DNA of 64,000 nt, taken from contig CADCXA010000008.1 of NCBI GenBank assembly GCA_902806565.1, positions 434,001-498,000 on the forward strand. Reading direction: 5' to 3'. The notes under the pieces are model-generated. The model was not told the DNA's origin. It did not search any database and worked only from the letters and a program-made list of their open reading frames with translations. The position numbers were made by a program, and so were the translations under genes. Below, piece by piece: positions 1 through 11,900 of this stretch; positions within the stretch are counted from its first letter, which is position 1, and every line of letters starts with the position of its first letter. The stretch comes from Hypoxylon rubiginosum. Its lineage: Eukaryota > Ascomycota > Sordariomycetes > Xylariales > Hypoxylaceae.

Positions 1-2412
1 ACGTTCTTGCGCCTAAGGCCAGAAGCCAATGTCTTGATCATAGACTCCGACAACACTGTCGGCGGTGTCTGGAGCAAGGATAGATTGTATCCTAACTTGG
101 TAGCCCAGGTCAGCCTCGGGGTATGTAGAAGCACTGAATACCATTGTTGTATCTCAACTATTTCATTTGCTACACGCCTTAATGACATAGACTACCTCCT
201 ATTCACGAGAACTAACAAGGTGCACTATAGCTCTTTAACTATTCGGACACGCCTATGCCGCCCAATGGCGGCAACGTCAAGGACCCCCGCGTGACCGGTG
301 AAATGATACATAATTACTTGCATAAGTACGCGGAGGACCACGACTTACTGCGCCGCGTCAGGTTCAACACCTTCGTGACGGACGCCAGGCAGTGTCCTCA
401 GGGCTGGCGCCTGAGCCTGAGGGACTCCGACGACGTCATCGAAGCGGAGAAGCTTCTTGTGGCGACGGGCGTCTCGTCGATCCCGTACTTACCTCCTTTT
501 ACGGAGAGCATGGACGACGCGTCCATGCCGATCATCCACTCGCGCGACCTGGGCGCGTCGTTCGACGCGATCCGGGACCCGGCCGTGGAGAGGGTGGCGG
601 TGGTCGGCGCGGCCAAGTCAGCGTACGACGCCGTGTACCTGATGCTGAGCATGGGCAAGCGGGTGACGTGGGTGATCCGGAGCGCGGACGGCGGCGGCGC
701 GGGGCCCCTGGCGATCCTGCCGTTCAAGGTGCTAAACCTAGTGAAGACGGTGGCGTTCGCGTCCACGCGGCTCATGTCCCACCTCAGCCCGTCGATCCTC
801 AACGCCCACGGGCCGCTGTACCGGCTGCTGCAGGGGAACCCCGCGGGCCGCTGGGTCGTCGGCGGGTTCTGGAGCCTGCTGGATTACGTCAGCGGCGTCC
901 ACGCCGGGTACCGCGACGGCGACCACGTCGGCTTGCTGAAGCCGGAGATCGACCGCCAGAGGTAAGCTCCTAAGCCCCCAAGCTCCTGAGTCCCTAAGCC
1001 CCCAAACCCCCCCTGAGCACCTAAGACCCTTTCCGCTCTGCTCCACAATCCTTCCCGCGACGCCTTGCCCCTAGCTACCTACCTAACCTATAACACCCCC
1101 ATATTATTCCTACCGTAGGGCTTACGCCAAGAAGGGTGAGAGAGATCTGGATCTGAGAGAGACGGAGACTAACCACTTTCTACATATATAGCGTCTTCTG
1201 GTCGCACTCGGGCCTAGGGGTCGTCACGCTGCCCGACTTCTGGCCGACCCTGCACAGCAAGGACCTGACCATCGTGCGCGACGAGATCCGCGCCGTCAAG
1301 GCGCGCGACGTGCACCTGAAGTCCGGTGCGACGGTGGCGGGCGTCGACTACGCCGTCGCGTGCACGGGGTGGGGCGACCACTTCGCCATGTTCGACGCGG
1401 CGCACAAGGCGCGCCTCGGGCTGCCGGCGTATAGTGTGGAAGGAGGGGATCTGTACTCGTTTCCCGTCGTCGTCGTCTCCCAGGAGGAGAAGCAGGAAGA
1501 GGAAGAGGAGGAGCAGCACCTCGTGGACTGGGCCGCGTACGACGACGAGGCCGACAGGTTCGTCGACGAGAAGCTGCCGTTCCTGGCGGCGCGGCCGGGG
1601 CTCAGGCAGAACCCGGAGCTGCTGGACGCGCGGCGGCAGAAGAAGTGGCGGCTGTACCGGCGCGCGGTGCCGGTGGAGATGGCGGCGCGCGGGGACCGGT
1701 CGGTCGTGGTGCTGGGGCAGAGTACGTGAATACCTTGGTGTTCTTTTTCTTTCTTTTTCTTTTCCCTTCCTTTCCAGCCAGGTTCAGCAGTAAAACCCCC
1801 ACATTCGTTATCTGCCCCGAGACATGTTTCAAGCCCCCGGATTCCTTGGCAAGCCCTAAAGAAGAAGCAAATTACTGACTCCCCGCTGCTATCATAGTCC
1901 ACACTGTGCAGACGCCGCTCGTGTCCGAGGTGCAGTCGCTGTGGGCGATCCTGTATCTGCTGGGGGAGATCGAGGTACCCAGCGTGGAAGACATGGCCAC
2001 CGAGGTCGCGCAGTGGAACGCGTGGACCCGTAAGCGCTACTTGAACCAGGGACAGAAGTTTCCGTACTCGCTTTACGATTTCTTGCCGGTGAGTTCCAAG
2101 TTTTGCTTTCTTTTTCTTTTCCTTTTCTGCATCATGCCGTGCTATGCCGTGTCGCGTTGCACTACGCTATGCCGTGCCATGCCCGTGCCGTGTCCTGCTG
2201 TGTCGATTCGCTGTTTGCAGGGGTGGCCAAATGCGGGCTAACAAGCATTGCAGTATATCGACAGCCTCTTCGCCGATCTGGGACTGAAAAGTCGCCGGAA
2301 ATCTAACGCCATCGCCGAGATCCTGAGTCCATACGAACCTCAGGATTTCAATGGGTTCGTGGATGAGTACCTGAAGAAGAGAGAAGCGAAGCACGGTAAT
2401 AGTAAGGTGTAA
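1..2412 (+). CDS. Flavin-containing monooxygenase-like protein (5' truncated by window edge)
   Basis: The gene enters from the left edge; 576 residues are visible. Exons are 1-120, 231-961, 1192-1721, 1898-2088 and 2254-2412, each junction with GT..AG and a kept frame. The visible N-terminus has the flavin-monooxygenase pattern GGVW followed by YPNLVAQVSLGLFNYSD across the first junction. A second dinucleotide-binding motif, VAVVGAAKSAYDAVY, lies near visible residue 163 and is typical of the NADPH site. PLVSEVQSLWAI near the end also fits the fungal FAD/NAD(P)-binding monooxygenase family. These enzymes oxygenate small nucleophilic or ketone substrates with FAD and NADPH; the substrate here cannot be told. 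The first FAD GxGxxG motif must lie upstream of the window. An acidic, glutamate-rich insert (visible residues about 378-392) is unusual. Family is fairly sure, function is not. Confidence 0.85.
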
Positions 2413-2742
2413 TTATGGGCAGATGATGGTATTTTAAAATAGATAATTGACGATGATCCGGCAGCCCGATCATACCTCCCTGTGCCGTATCCTTCATTAA
2501 CATCGTTAACTGATCCGCGTTTGACTCCCAGATCAAGGATCAGCTGCATAATGAAAACTTGGGGTCTGCATGTGTCTACCCGCGTTTCGATTGGCGTCTC
2601 TTACTTCTACTTCTACTTCGTAACGTACATTTCCTTTCTAGCTTCTTACATGATTGAAATATCTTCGCAATAATTTCATGTTTCCGCAATCTCGAGCTGT
2701 AGTACACTCCGTATAAGACTCGGATATTCTGGAGGCGAAGCT
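2413..2742. other. Intergenic, FMO-like to 2OG oxygenase
   Basis: This 330-bp stretch lies between two genes on the + strand. It must hold the 3' end of the monooxygenase and the promoter of the oxygenase. I see no coding signal or repeat. Confidence 0.6.
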
Positions 2743-5700
2743 ATGGCTGAAGTTCCAGAGTCGACGACAGGAATTTCGGATGAAGGGGAATTCGATTTCG
2801 ATAGCGACTTTGACGAAGATGCTTTCATGGGCGTATTGAAAGAGGATCTATTAAGATGTTTAAACGGAATTCGAACTACTGGCAACGTTGCTTTCTCCAA
2901 GCAGTACGATAATTTTGTCAACCCTGGATTGATTGTCGCCGACAAATTGATTCCGTTGCCACTGGTGCCTCACGATGCTGAGACCATCAAGGGCGTATGT
3001 AGACAAGCTCCATTTGGAAAAGGCGATAAGGTATGTACCTAATTCTAACGGCAGTATCCTGACCCTGTTTTGTCTCGTGGTTAGCTACTGCTTGCGTTTA
3101 CATCAAACCCCAAGACCGTTCTTTCGTGAGCCTCGGCGATTTTTACCATGTCACTAACCCCTTTTTAACAGACTGTGGTCGACACCTCAGTACGCAAGAC
3201 GTGGGAGCTCAACCACACTCAATTCGAGACTTCAAATCCTGGGTGGCAGGCTTATCTCGCCTCGCTATTGAACGATGCTGCCCAACGCTTGGCTATGTCG
3301 GACGTGAGAATAGAGCCTCATAAGCTGTTACTATATGAAGAAGGCTCCTTCTTCAAACGGCACAAGGACTCCGAGAAGGCCCCAAGAATGATTGGAACGT
3401 TGGTCATCTGCCTCCCCTCGAAACACGAAGGCGGCAGTGTTCACTTGTCTCATGCAGGCAAGAAATACATTTTCAACACAGACATAACATCCGAGTTCGG
3501 CGTCACGAGTCTATCGTGGTTTTCCGATGTCACCCACGAGATTAAACCCCTGATCTCCGGGTACCGTTTAGTATTGACTTACAACATTATCCACGAGGGT
3601 GGCATTCGCATGTCCGCCGGTCTAGTCGGAGAACAGTCGACCCATCTTTCCTCCTTGCTTAAGAAGTGGGGGACCAGTTTATCAGGCAGGAGAAAAATGA
3701 TGTACTTGCTTGAACACCAATATACACAATCAAGTTTGTCACTAGAAAACTTGAAAGGCCGGGACAGAGCTGTGTGTCAGAGTCTGTATGAGGTTGGCTT
3801 AGCATGCGAGTTTACCATTTTTCTTGCTAGGATGACTCGTACGACAGAAGATCAGTACGGCGACCAATATGAAGACTCGACAGCACTCGAAGAAATGAAG
3901 ACTTGCGACGGAATCACGATTTGCACAAGAATACATGATATTGAGGATGACGATGTTATGGGGCACGGAGTATGGAATCGAGCTCCGGACAGTGAAGATG
4001 AAGGAGAGTACAATGGCAATGAAAGTATGCCATCAACACTACGCTACCACGACACAGTAAGTTTGCAGCGGCCGTTTCTTGAGCACCTCGCATTAACGCA
4101 GCTACCAGGTCGTCGTCATAGCCAGTATGGTTAACCTAGAGAACTTGTTTCCTCAGCAGTGGGTGCCCTTCCCTAGTCAAATGATCAATATCGTAAAACA
4201 AGGTCTACGCGACCGACCGGCCGAGCACGGTTTTAATGTCCCTCTCCTGGTGTTGCTGGAGGGAGCTATCAAAAATGTGTATTTGTCGATAGATGGCGCG
4301 TTATTATCTGATGTGGTAGTTATGGCCATCGAGTTGCAGAGGATGTCGCTTTACAAGGCGGCTGTTGGGGCGTCAGTAGACAGCTCAACTTCTCAAAACC
4401 TAGTGTTTACCACAGTGGCTCAGTTGGTAGACGAGGCATTCCGCAAAGATACTCGTACGCCACCAGACTGGGACTTTTGGTATGTCTTTACTTCCTAGGA
4501 GGTTCTAATCCTGACCCGACTAATCTTCACCTAGGTTTGATGGCTTCGTTACTAAATTGCTAAGATCTCCTTTGGAAAAAGTAGCGGAAGTTCTGCCTCA
4601 GTTGGACTCGTTAGTACTACATGAAGATCTAAAGGCTTCTTTTCAAGACTGGAAGAAACCAATTCCACAAAGGGCGGTCGATTCGAGGTTCAGGTTAGAT
4701 GTAAAAGATTGTGACTTCTTGCTCGGCCTACTTACCTCTCAATTCAATGACTTGTCGTGGTTGACGAATTGGTGCGTATACAGTCGACATTGAGTCCAAA
4801 GTGGACTACAACTCAGAGTGGGAGCTAATATTTGTTCTCTTCAGGTTCACCCCGAGACTAGCAGCGCGTGGTTCCAAGCTGCTCGCTTGCGAGATATTAC
4901 GAGCTGTCTATCACATACACAGGGAAAAGAGGCTCCCAGGTGCCCAAAACGTCTTTCGCCATATTCTGGAAGCCTGTACAGAGACATTGAAATTGGATAC
5001 CGGGGACCTTCCGAAGCCCAGCGAGTCGACCAGAGAGCACAATTTTCAGTGTGCTGAGGCGGCCACTCTCAGGGGCTTCCTTGACGTCGTCCATGAGGGG
5101 TTCAGTATCGGATTATCCCAGCAAACCACTGAGCTTCTCGACATGAGCTGCACAAGCATCTATAAGTCCCATTCGGTAGTTCAATATAGCTGCCCTTTTA
5201 TAGTGCGCCACTTCCTGCTAAATCTGACTACGGTGTTAGCGGAACATGACATCCCGCCTCTCGAGTCGGTAAGGCACATGTATGTCGTCTTCTTACGCGA
5301 CGTCCTCGTCGACTGCCCACCGGAGCGTCCAAGCGAGTCCGGGGGCTGGAAGCACAAGCCGCGGGCTTGTCGTCGATCCTGCCGCGATTGCCGAGAACTC
5401 AATGTCTTCCTCGCCGACAGCACGGCACAAACATATGAGTTCCCTCATGAGATGCGATATCATCTACCATATCAACTACCTGCCGGTTTCTTCCAATGCC
5501 GAACTGATAGGAGTCGCTCACCATGGGTATTGATTATAAGCAAAACCGGAAAGGAGTACGAAGAGGCCCTGCAGCGATACAATGACGATGTCGCGGAATT
5601 GGCGAGCCTGGTCGAAAATCTTCGGTGCGAGTATGCAGAGTCGTTATTAGGGGACGAACTGTACCAAGAGCTGGTTCTGCCGGAGGGTGTCGTAGGCCCG

Positions 5701-5844
5701 GAAGGCGTCCAGAAGACCGGTAAGAAGAATGCCGGCAAGAAAAATGCTGGTAGGAGAAAGGCCGGCAAGGGAAAGGCTGGCAAGAGAAAGGCCGACGAGG
5801 AGATTGATGGCTCGAGCGCCTCGAGACCTAAGCTTATCGAATGA
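2743..5844 (+). CDS. 2OG-Fe(II) dioxygenase (prolyl-hydroxylase-like) with lysine-rich tail
   Basis: Five exons (2743-3030, 3172-4056, 4109-4479, 4535-4771, 4845-5844) give 926 residues. The catalytic double-stranded beta-helix is in the first third: HKD supplies the H-x-D iron ligands (H160, D162), THEI the distal histidine (about H218), and GYRLVLTYN the 2-oxoglutarate-binding arginine (about R228). All expected metal and cosubstrate ligands are present, so the enzyme is probably active. The N-terminus is acidic (DFDSDFDEDAF). The long C-terminal two thirds has no domain I recognise. It ends in about five lysine-rich near-repeats of AGKxK/AGRRK (residues about 880-907), a likely nuclear-localisation or nucleic-acid-binding tail. 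The substrate is unknown. The start is the first ATG in frame, and introns 2-4 are about 52-73 bp. Confidence 0.85.
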
Positions 5845-6329
5845 TCAAGATCCGGGACCGATCGTCCCAGTACTAGGCGGAGAGGAAAATAAGACAACGA
5901 GCGATCTGCGGATGAAGAGAAAATTAATATTTTTGGAAGCACATCGTATTCGTACAGAACGGCAGGGGGAAAAAAAAAAGGGAGGGGGGGGGGGGGGGGG
6001 TTGTTGGGTATTTCATGCCGCCATATACCCCGGGTCAAAAGGTGGTTGGATTTTGGAGTCAGTTATCTAGTCAAAAAGGAATTAGGTCGATAGAGTGCGT
6101 CTATATCGGATGTCCTGATAATGCATCATGTTTACACCTCGGCTTCAACGCCATGTAAACTATTTCACGCCAAAACCAGGCTTAGTGTCGACTGGACGTG
6201 ATGCCACCAAACGCCCCTATTGCCAAAGGTATCAAACCCCTGAACGCCCTATCCAGTGCCAACTCCGAATAATGTAAGTGAGAACACGTCAAATCGTGAG
6301 ATGCCAATCACAGCGGACAATCTCGCCTC
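5845..6329. other. Intergenic between converging genes, with a poly-A/poly-G tract
   Basis: The 3' ends of the + strand oxygenase and a - strand gene face each other here. A run of about ten A (5970-5979) is followed by a run of 17 G (5984-6000). No coding signal seen. Confidence 0.6.
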
Positions 6330-6943
6330 TCATTTCCACCCGCCAAACGCGCGATCCAGCTCCTCGCCCTGATCCACGGCCATCTCGCTAATCGCACCGC
6401 TATCCCGTCTCTCCGCGAGCGTCATCTCCGCGAACTGCGCGGCGGGGGGCCCTACTACCACGTCACTACCGCCACTCCTCTCGGGCTGCAGCAGGCGAGC
6501 GTCGCTATCCAGCCACCCGGGCGCAACGCGGCGCTTCTCGGCGAGCTCGCGGGCGCGCAGGCGGTCGGCGAGGTCGCGCAGGGTCCGCTCGGCCTCGTCG
6601 CGCGTCCGGATCAGGTGTGCCTGCAGGGCGCGGCACGAGGCGGCGATGTCGTCCGGGTGGGCGGCGTGGCCCGACGAGGCGACGACGTACCGGACCTTCT
6701 CGTCCGTGGCGCCGGTGACTCCCGTCGCGGGGGCGGGGAGGGTCGAGGGCATCGCCTTGTAGGTGTAGGGGAGGGTGGCGGCGGTCGGGAGGGAGACGAA
6801 GGGGGATACGGTTAGGGGGACTTGGGCTAGGAGGGGGTGCGTGCCTATGGTGGTGGTGGTGATATGTTAGCGAGATGGCAATATGGAGAAGGGGGAGGGG
6901 AGAGAGAGCTTGATTGCTTACGGTCGTCTCGCATTGTGACCAT
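6330..6943 (-). CDS. Hypothetical protein, 178 residues
   Basis: Two exons on the minus strand: 6922-6943 carries MVTMRDD and part of an Arg codon, then a 77-bp intron (GTAAGC..CATAG), then 6330-6844. The spliced frame reads through a proline/threonine-rich start (THPLLAQVPLTVSPFVSLP) to a helical, Arg/Glu/Asp-rich middle (AERTLRDLADRLRARELAEK) and ends EELDRAFGGWK. The middle may form a short coiled coil. I see no signal peptide and no membrane segment. GC-rich third positions support real coding. I do not recognise the family. It shares a 410-bp upstream region with the divergent pICln gene. The tiny first exon rests on splice signals only; an alternative start is the internal ATG at 6752. 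Confidence 0.6.
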
Positions 6944-7353
6944 TGTGCGATGCGGTGATTTGAAAACGAAAACTGGAAAGACGAAAAGTAGATGAGCTTC
7001 TACCAAAGCTGGTCTCGACTAGAATTTAGTATGCGATCTCGATTGATTGTATGTTGTGCAGTCAATGGAAAGGGGCCTAGAAGTTGATAGCTGTTAGGTC
7101 CAGTAGGTCCAGTAGGTCTTACGTAGCTGTCACATATCGATAAGATACAAGCGATAAGCCCCTCCAAACCACTATTTTTTCATTACCTACGCCAAACAAT
7201 CGAACAACCGGACTGTGCAACTTTAGTTTCCTAACTACGTCTTGACGTCGTGAATAGCAGTTAATCATCAAATCAACGTGTTGTTTACTCAAAGATATCC
7301 TCATTGGATAATAGCACCAATCGTATCCAACTTTGACCGCTGTCACAAGAGCT
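6944..7353. promoter_or_regulatory. Divergent promoter region
   Basis: This 410-bp region separates two genes read in opposite directions and must hold both promoters. It includes a short repeated GTAGGTCCA motif at about 7097-7115. No TATA box was clear. Confidence 0.45.
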
Positions 7354-8381
7354 ATGCTGCCGCCGACAGTAATTAGAAGCTGCCCTTCGGCAGACAACGA
7401 CTTTCAGCCCCTAAGTGAATACCAAGCTCAGACCCCAGACACCTTTTTCGACGGAAAACCTGTGCTATACTACCACGATGAGAACGTCAAGGCGTGGGTG
7501 TCGACAGAGCAGCACGAGGATCTATTTTTCTTTTCAAAGGACACAGAGAACAGCAATGCGACTCTAAATCCTAGTCCGCCCGAGTGCTATGCGCTTGAGA
7601 ATAACTGGGGGAAGCACTTGCGCGAGGAGAGAGTCGAGGCTTTCGTTGCGTCTAGGTGCGTATTACCAAAGACGAAATAACATAGAGTATTAGCTGACGG
7701 GATCATAGCAAATTGATACTCTTCTCTCATAAGAGCGGAACGGGCATTGAGATACCTTACCCGGCCATTACGCTCCATGCCGTCAAGAACTTCAGCCATG
7801 TAGAGAAGCCCGAAGATGCTTCGTTCAAGTTCATCGGCGTTTACATGCAGATTGAATTCTCGAGCTCGGGTGGAGACGACGATGAGAGCTTCGATCCAAT
7901 TGAGCTTACCCTAATTCCGTCCAAGGCATTACCAGAAGGGCAATCGTCTACAGAAACTCCGGTTGTCGACCCGTTAAACAGCGAGAGAACTACTGCCTTA
8001 TTCAACCAAATATCTGCGTGCTCCAATTTGCACCCCGATCCCCACGAGGAGGAAGACGAAGAAGACGATGGAGACGATTTCGACCGCATCGTGTTCGAGG
8101 CAAACGCCGAAGGAAACGCCGTCGAGGGATTACCCGGTGTGATGAGAGGAGACATCAACGGTGGTCTGCCACCGCCCATGCCGGGAAGCTCCGGCTGGAT
8201 TACGGCCGACAACGTGAACGAGTTTTTCGATACGGACGGCAACTGGATCGGGGGAGACGGCGGGAGCGAGCTAGGGGATGGCGCGGGTCGGGTCCGAGGA
8301 CGTGACGAGGTGGAGCGAGATGGCCCGAACGGACAGGAAAACGGCCATGATACCGACCCGAAACGTCCGCGAACCGAGTAA
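7354..8381 (+). CDS. Methylosome subunit pICln / Lot5-type protein
   Basis: Exons 7354-7655 and 7709-8381 give 324 residues. The N-terminal half is the PH-like pICln fold: FFDGKPVLYYH opens it, then LILFSHKSGTGIEIPYPAI and LHAVKNFSH cover the core strands, as in chloride-conductance regulator/Voldacs proteins. An acidic loop, EEEDEEDDGDDFDRIVF (about residues 213-228), is the usual Sm-mimicking acidic segment. pICln brings Sm proteins to the methylosome for snRNP assembly in the cytoplasm. The C-terminus is Gly/Asp-rich (WIGGDGGSELGDGAGR) and probably disordered. The ATG was chosen because it begins the family-like MLPPTVIRS; the frame is open 21 bp further upstream without an ATG. The 53-bp intron splits a Ser codon. 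Confidence 0.85.
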
Positions 8382-8968
8382 ATCAGTTGTTGATAGACCA
8401 GGAAGCGCCTAGTCTTACTAGCGTATATGCTAAGGCGAGGTCCTGTATTCGGGAAGACTATTAGTGATCTGTGTCTGGTTCTCAGATTACCTAAGCTAGT
8501 GTATGACAGCTCATTATCTGGTTGTAGTCTACAGCAATAAGCGAAGCTTCGTGTCCTGGTAAGTCGAGGCATCTAGTCTCTGAAGAACTATAGATTACGT
8601 TTACTAACGAGTTATTAGTACGTGGTAGATATCTAAAGAAGCCTAATTGGCAAAATATTAATACATTTTTTTTCTATACAATGCTTACGACCGCGGTATT
8701 CGACGGTCAGATTATTATAGTTAAGATCCAGACAGACACACCAGTTCCTGCTTTCCAACCCCGATACCAATACCCAAAACCAATGGCGTAGGACAAAAAG
8801 AATATTATAATGCAATGTACCACCGGACCTAATTCCCAGGGCAGTAGGTATTCTCGATCCGACGAAGCTGAAGGGTATTAACAAAGTATCTACATAGAAA
8901 AAGAAAAGCATTACCCCTGGTTTGGGGAATAGAAAATAGTACAACGTCACGTCCCGTTCTTATGGCAG
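8382..8968. other. Intergenic between converging genes
   Basis: 587 bp between two 3' ends. Moderately A/T-rich; no supported gene or repeat. Confidence 0.6.
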
Positions 8969-11900
8969 CTACTTTAGAAACCCCTGCTGGTCGTACAGGC
9001 TTTCAACACTCGCTCGCTTGGTCGTCGCGGAATCTTGTCGTCTTAGCCTTGTCGCGTGCGTCAGGAGCTGTCCGGCCTGCCTGATATCGCCGAACCGCAT
9101 CTTCCCGGGGCTTCCGCCCCGCGGGACCAAGTTGGCCTCGTCGAGCTTCTGCTGCATCTTATCAAATACAACCGTGCCGCGGCGCGACCTCGTCCTCCGA
9201 ACAGCGGCAGCGGTCCTGCGCGCGGGACTCCCGGGCGGTGGCGGCGGCGGGAGGGCGGTGGGAGGCGGCTGCGAGAGCCCGGCGCCCAGCGAGAGGTAGT
9301 TCTTGCCGCCGCCCCCCTGCCGCTCGGGGCTGAAGCCGCCGCCCCGCATCGCCGGCAGCGTCGCCGTGCTGGCCACGCTGGCCTCGCTCAGCACGCTGAT
9401 CTGGCTGTTCATGCGCCGCAGCTCCGCCACCGCCGCCGACATGCGCACGCTGCGGCCGCTCTTCAGCAGGGCCGGCGCCTGCTGCAGCGGGGGTACCTGG
9501 TCGTAGTCGTATTCGTCGTCATAGTCGTTCACGCTCGCGCTCCCGACGTGGTCTTGGGAGTACACAGACCCGTCTGATGCTAGTCGTTGCGACTGCTGCG
9601 AGTAGTTCGGCGTCCGGAACGCGACGCGCGACTCCCGCCCCGAGCCTCCCCTTGCTAGCACACCCGCCGGTGGTATCGCGGTCGCGGTGCTGCTACCGCC
9701 GCTGCTGACCCTCGCGCTGTTCCTCTTGTCCGCCGCGCGCTTGCCCGGCGACGTGGTGAACGCGGGCGGGGGGTGGGAAGTCGAGGACCCGAGCGTCGGC
9801 GTCGTGTCAGAGGTATCGCCTTCCTCCTCTTCTTCTTCCTCTTCTTCCTCCGGAGACGCTCCCCCGGCCTCGCTGTGGCTGTATGTGTAGCTGTCGTACA
9901 CGGACGACAGCCCGGCTTCGGAGATAACCGGGCTGCCTGGCCGGTCTGCCATATCTCGCGGCGTCGGCGAGTTGAGGATCGTGCGCGGCGAGGGCATGAC
10001 TAATGCTGCGGCACGCCGGCGCGAGGGTGAGGGCGTGGGGGTTTCGATCGGTGGGCCGTTGCTGGTTTGCGACATGGGACGTGCACCCGCCGGACGTCGA
10101 GACCGCGGCTGCGGCTGCTGCTGCTGCTGTTCGGTATCTGAGGTATCATCGTAGTAGTCGCGCGGGAGCTCGACGGGCAGCGGGGAGAAGACCTTGGACA
10201 GGCGCGCGGGGTTCTGCGGCGCGGGCACGGCGGTGAAGGGGTCGTCGTTGCCGTTCATGGCGTAGACGGGGAACGACGATCTGCTCGTCGCCGTCGTCGT
10301 CACGGGTTCCACGGTGGCCTTGGACGGCGAGGCCGGCTGAGAGGCCGGCAGGGAGCCTGTACCCGCTAGCCTGCCCAAAGTGCCTCGGCGGATCTGCAGC
10401 GGCGCCGGCTTGTTTTCCTCTTCGTCGTCCTCTTCGAACCGGAATCTAGGACTGATCTCTCCTTCGGTCTCCGGGCTTACGTTTCCGTTGAAAATGTCGA
10501 ACGCGGAGAGCTTCTTCTTCCCCGCCGCCCCCCGTCTCGGCGTGTTGTCGATCGGGTTGTTGCCGTCGTAGTTGCCGCCGCCGCTGAAATTCGCATCGCC
10601 CATCGGCGGGCTGCGGATCGACGCCTCCTCCATGCTGTACAGCGTCGACAGCGCCGAGGACATGGAGCTGCCGCCGAGGGAAAACGGACGCGCCTGCTGG
10701 CTACTACTACTACCTCTGGCCCCGGCTCCTCCCTGCGGGCTGGGGCTAGGCTCGGTCGACCTCGCGACGCGGCTCGGGCTCGACAGCGCGGTCCGCACCT
10801 CCTGCAGCGACTCCCGCTTCGACGCCACGAGGCTGTCCGGCTCCGATATCATGGATACCGCGGACAGGTGGGAGATCTGCCGCGAGTGCCGCGGCGTCTG
10901 CATCTGCATCTGCAGCATCTGCCGCTGGGGCGACAAGGGGGGTTTCGGGGGGCTGCCCTCGAGCTCGGCGTACGCCAGGGTCGCCGGCGCGCTCTTGTGG
11001 CTCTTGACGGGGCTGACCTCCCCGCTGGAGGGCTCGTAGTAGTAATAATGATTATACGTATAGCCTCCGCCGTAGTAGGCTTGGCCCCCTTCGTTGTTGT
11101 TGTTGTTGTTGTTGTTGTTGGCGTGGTTTCCGAACCGGTACGGCACCATGAGCGTCTGCCGCCGCGCGCTCCTGTGCCCGTCCTGCAGCCGCTCCGCCGT
11201 CATCCGCAGGATCTCCGTCAGGTCCGTGTCCGTCGTGCTGTGCTTGAGGATCGGCTTCCGCTGCTGCGCCGGCGCCTGCGGGATGCTGATGGGCGCGGGC
11301 AGCCGCGCGCCCCCCGCGAGCTGGTTCGCGGCCTGGAACGAGACTCGGTTCCGGAACCGCGGGTTCTGGATGATGTCCGGCGGCGACTGGGCCGGGTTGC
11401 CGGAGGAGGAGCCCGCGGGGCCGGGGTCCGGTAGGCTCATGGGGACGTACGGCTTCTGCGGGCTGGAGTAGACGTGCTGCTGCTGCTGCGGCTGGCTTAG
11501 TCGCGGCGCTGGCGTGTATCTGCTGGAATGCGCGCCCTGCGAGCCGTTGTTCTCCCTCGCGTCCCGCTCGCCGGGACTCTCGATATCCGTGTCGCCTTGA
11601 TGCTGCTGTCCGTCCGTCTCAGTATACGGGAGCGTGGGACTCCCCATGCGCTCCGTCGTGCCGCTCTTCACCGAGAGGCGGCTCAGGGAGCGGCCCAGGC
11701 CGGCTCCCAGCCAGCTGAACTGGCGCTGCTTCTGCTTCTGCTTCTGCCGCTGGGGCGACGTGACGGTCGGCCCGTGGATGGCGTCCTCGTCGATCCACGA
11801 GGACGTGCGCCGGTGCTCGTACAGCCCGTACCCGCGCTGCTTCTCGGGCGACCGCTGCTTCTGCAGCTGCACCGGCGCCCCCAGGGTCTCGACGCTGCCC

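Noticed and set aside
392..1519. Overlapping frames in the monooxygenase region on both strands
   Set aside because: The spliced + strand frame gives a clean flavin-monooxygenase protein; the others are Arg/Ala-rich shadows.
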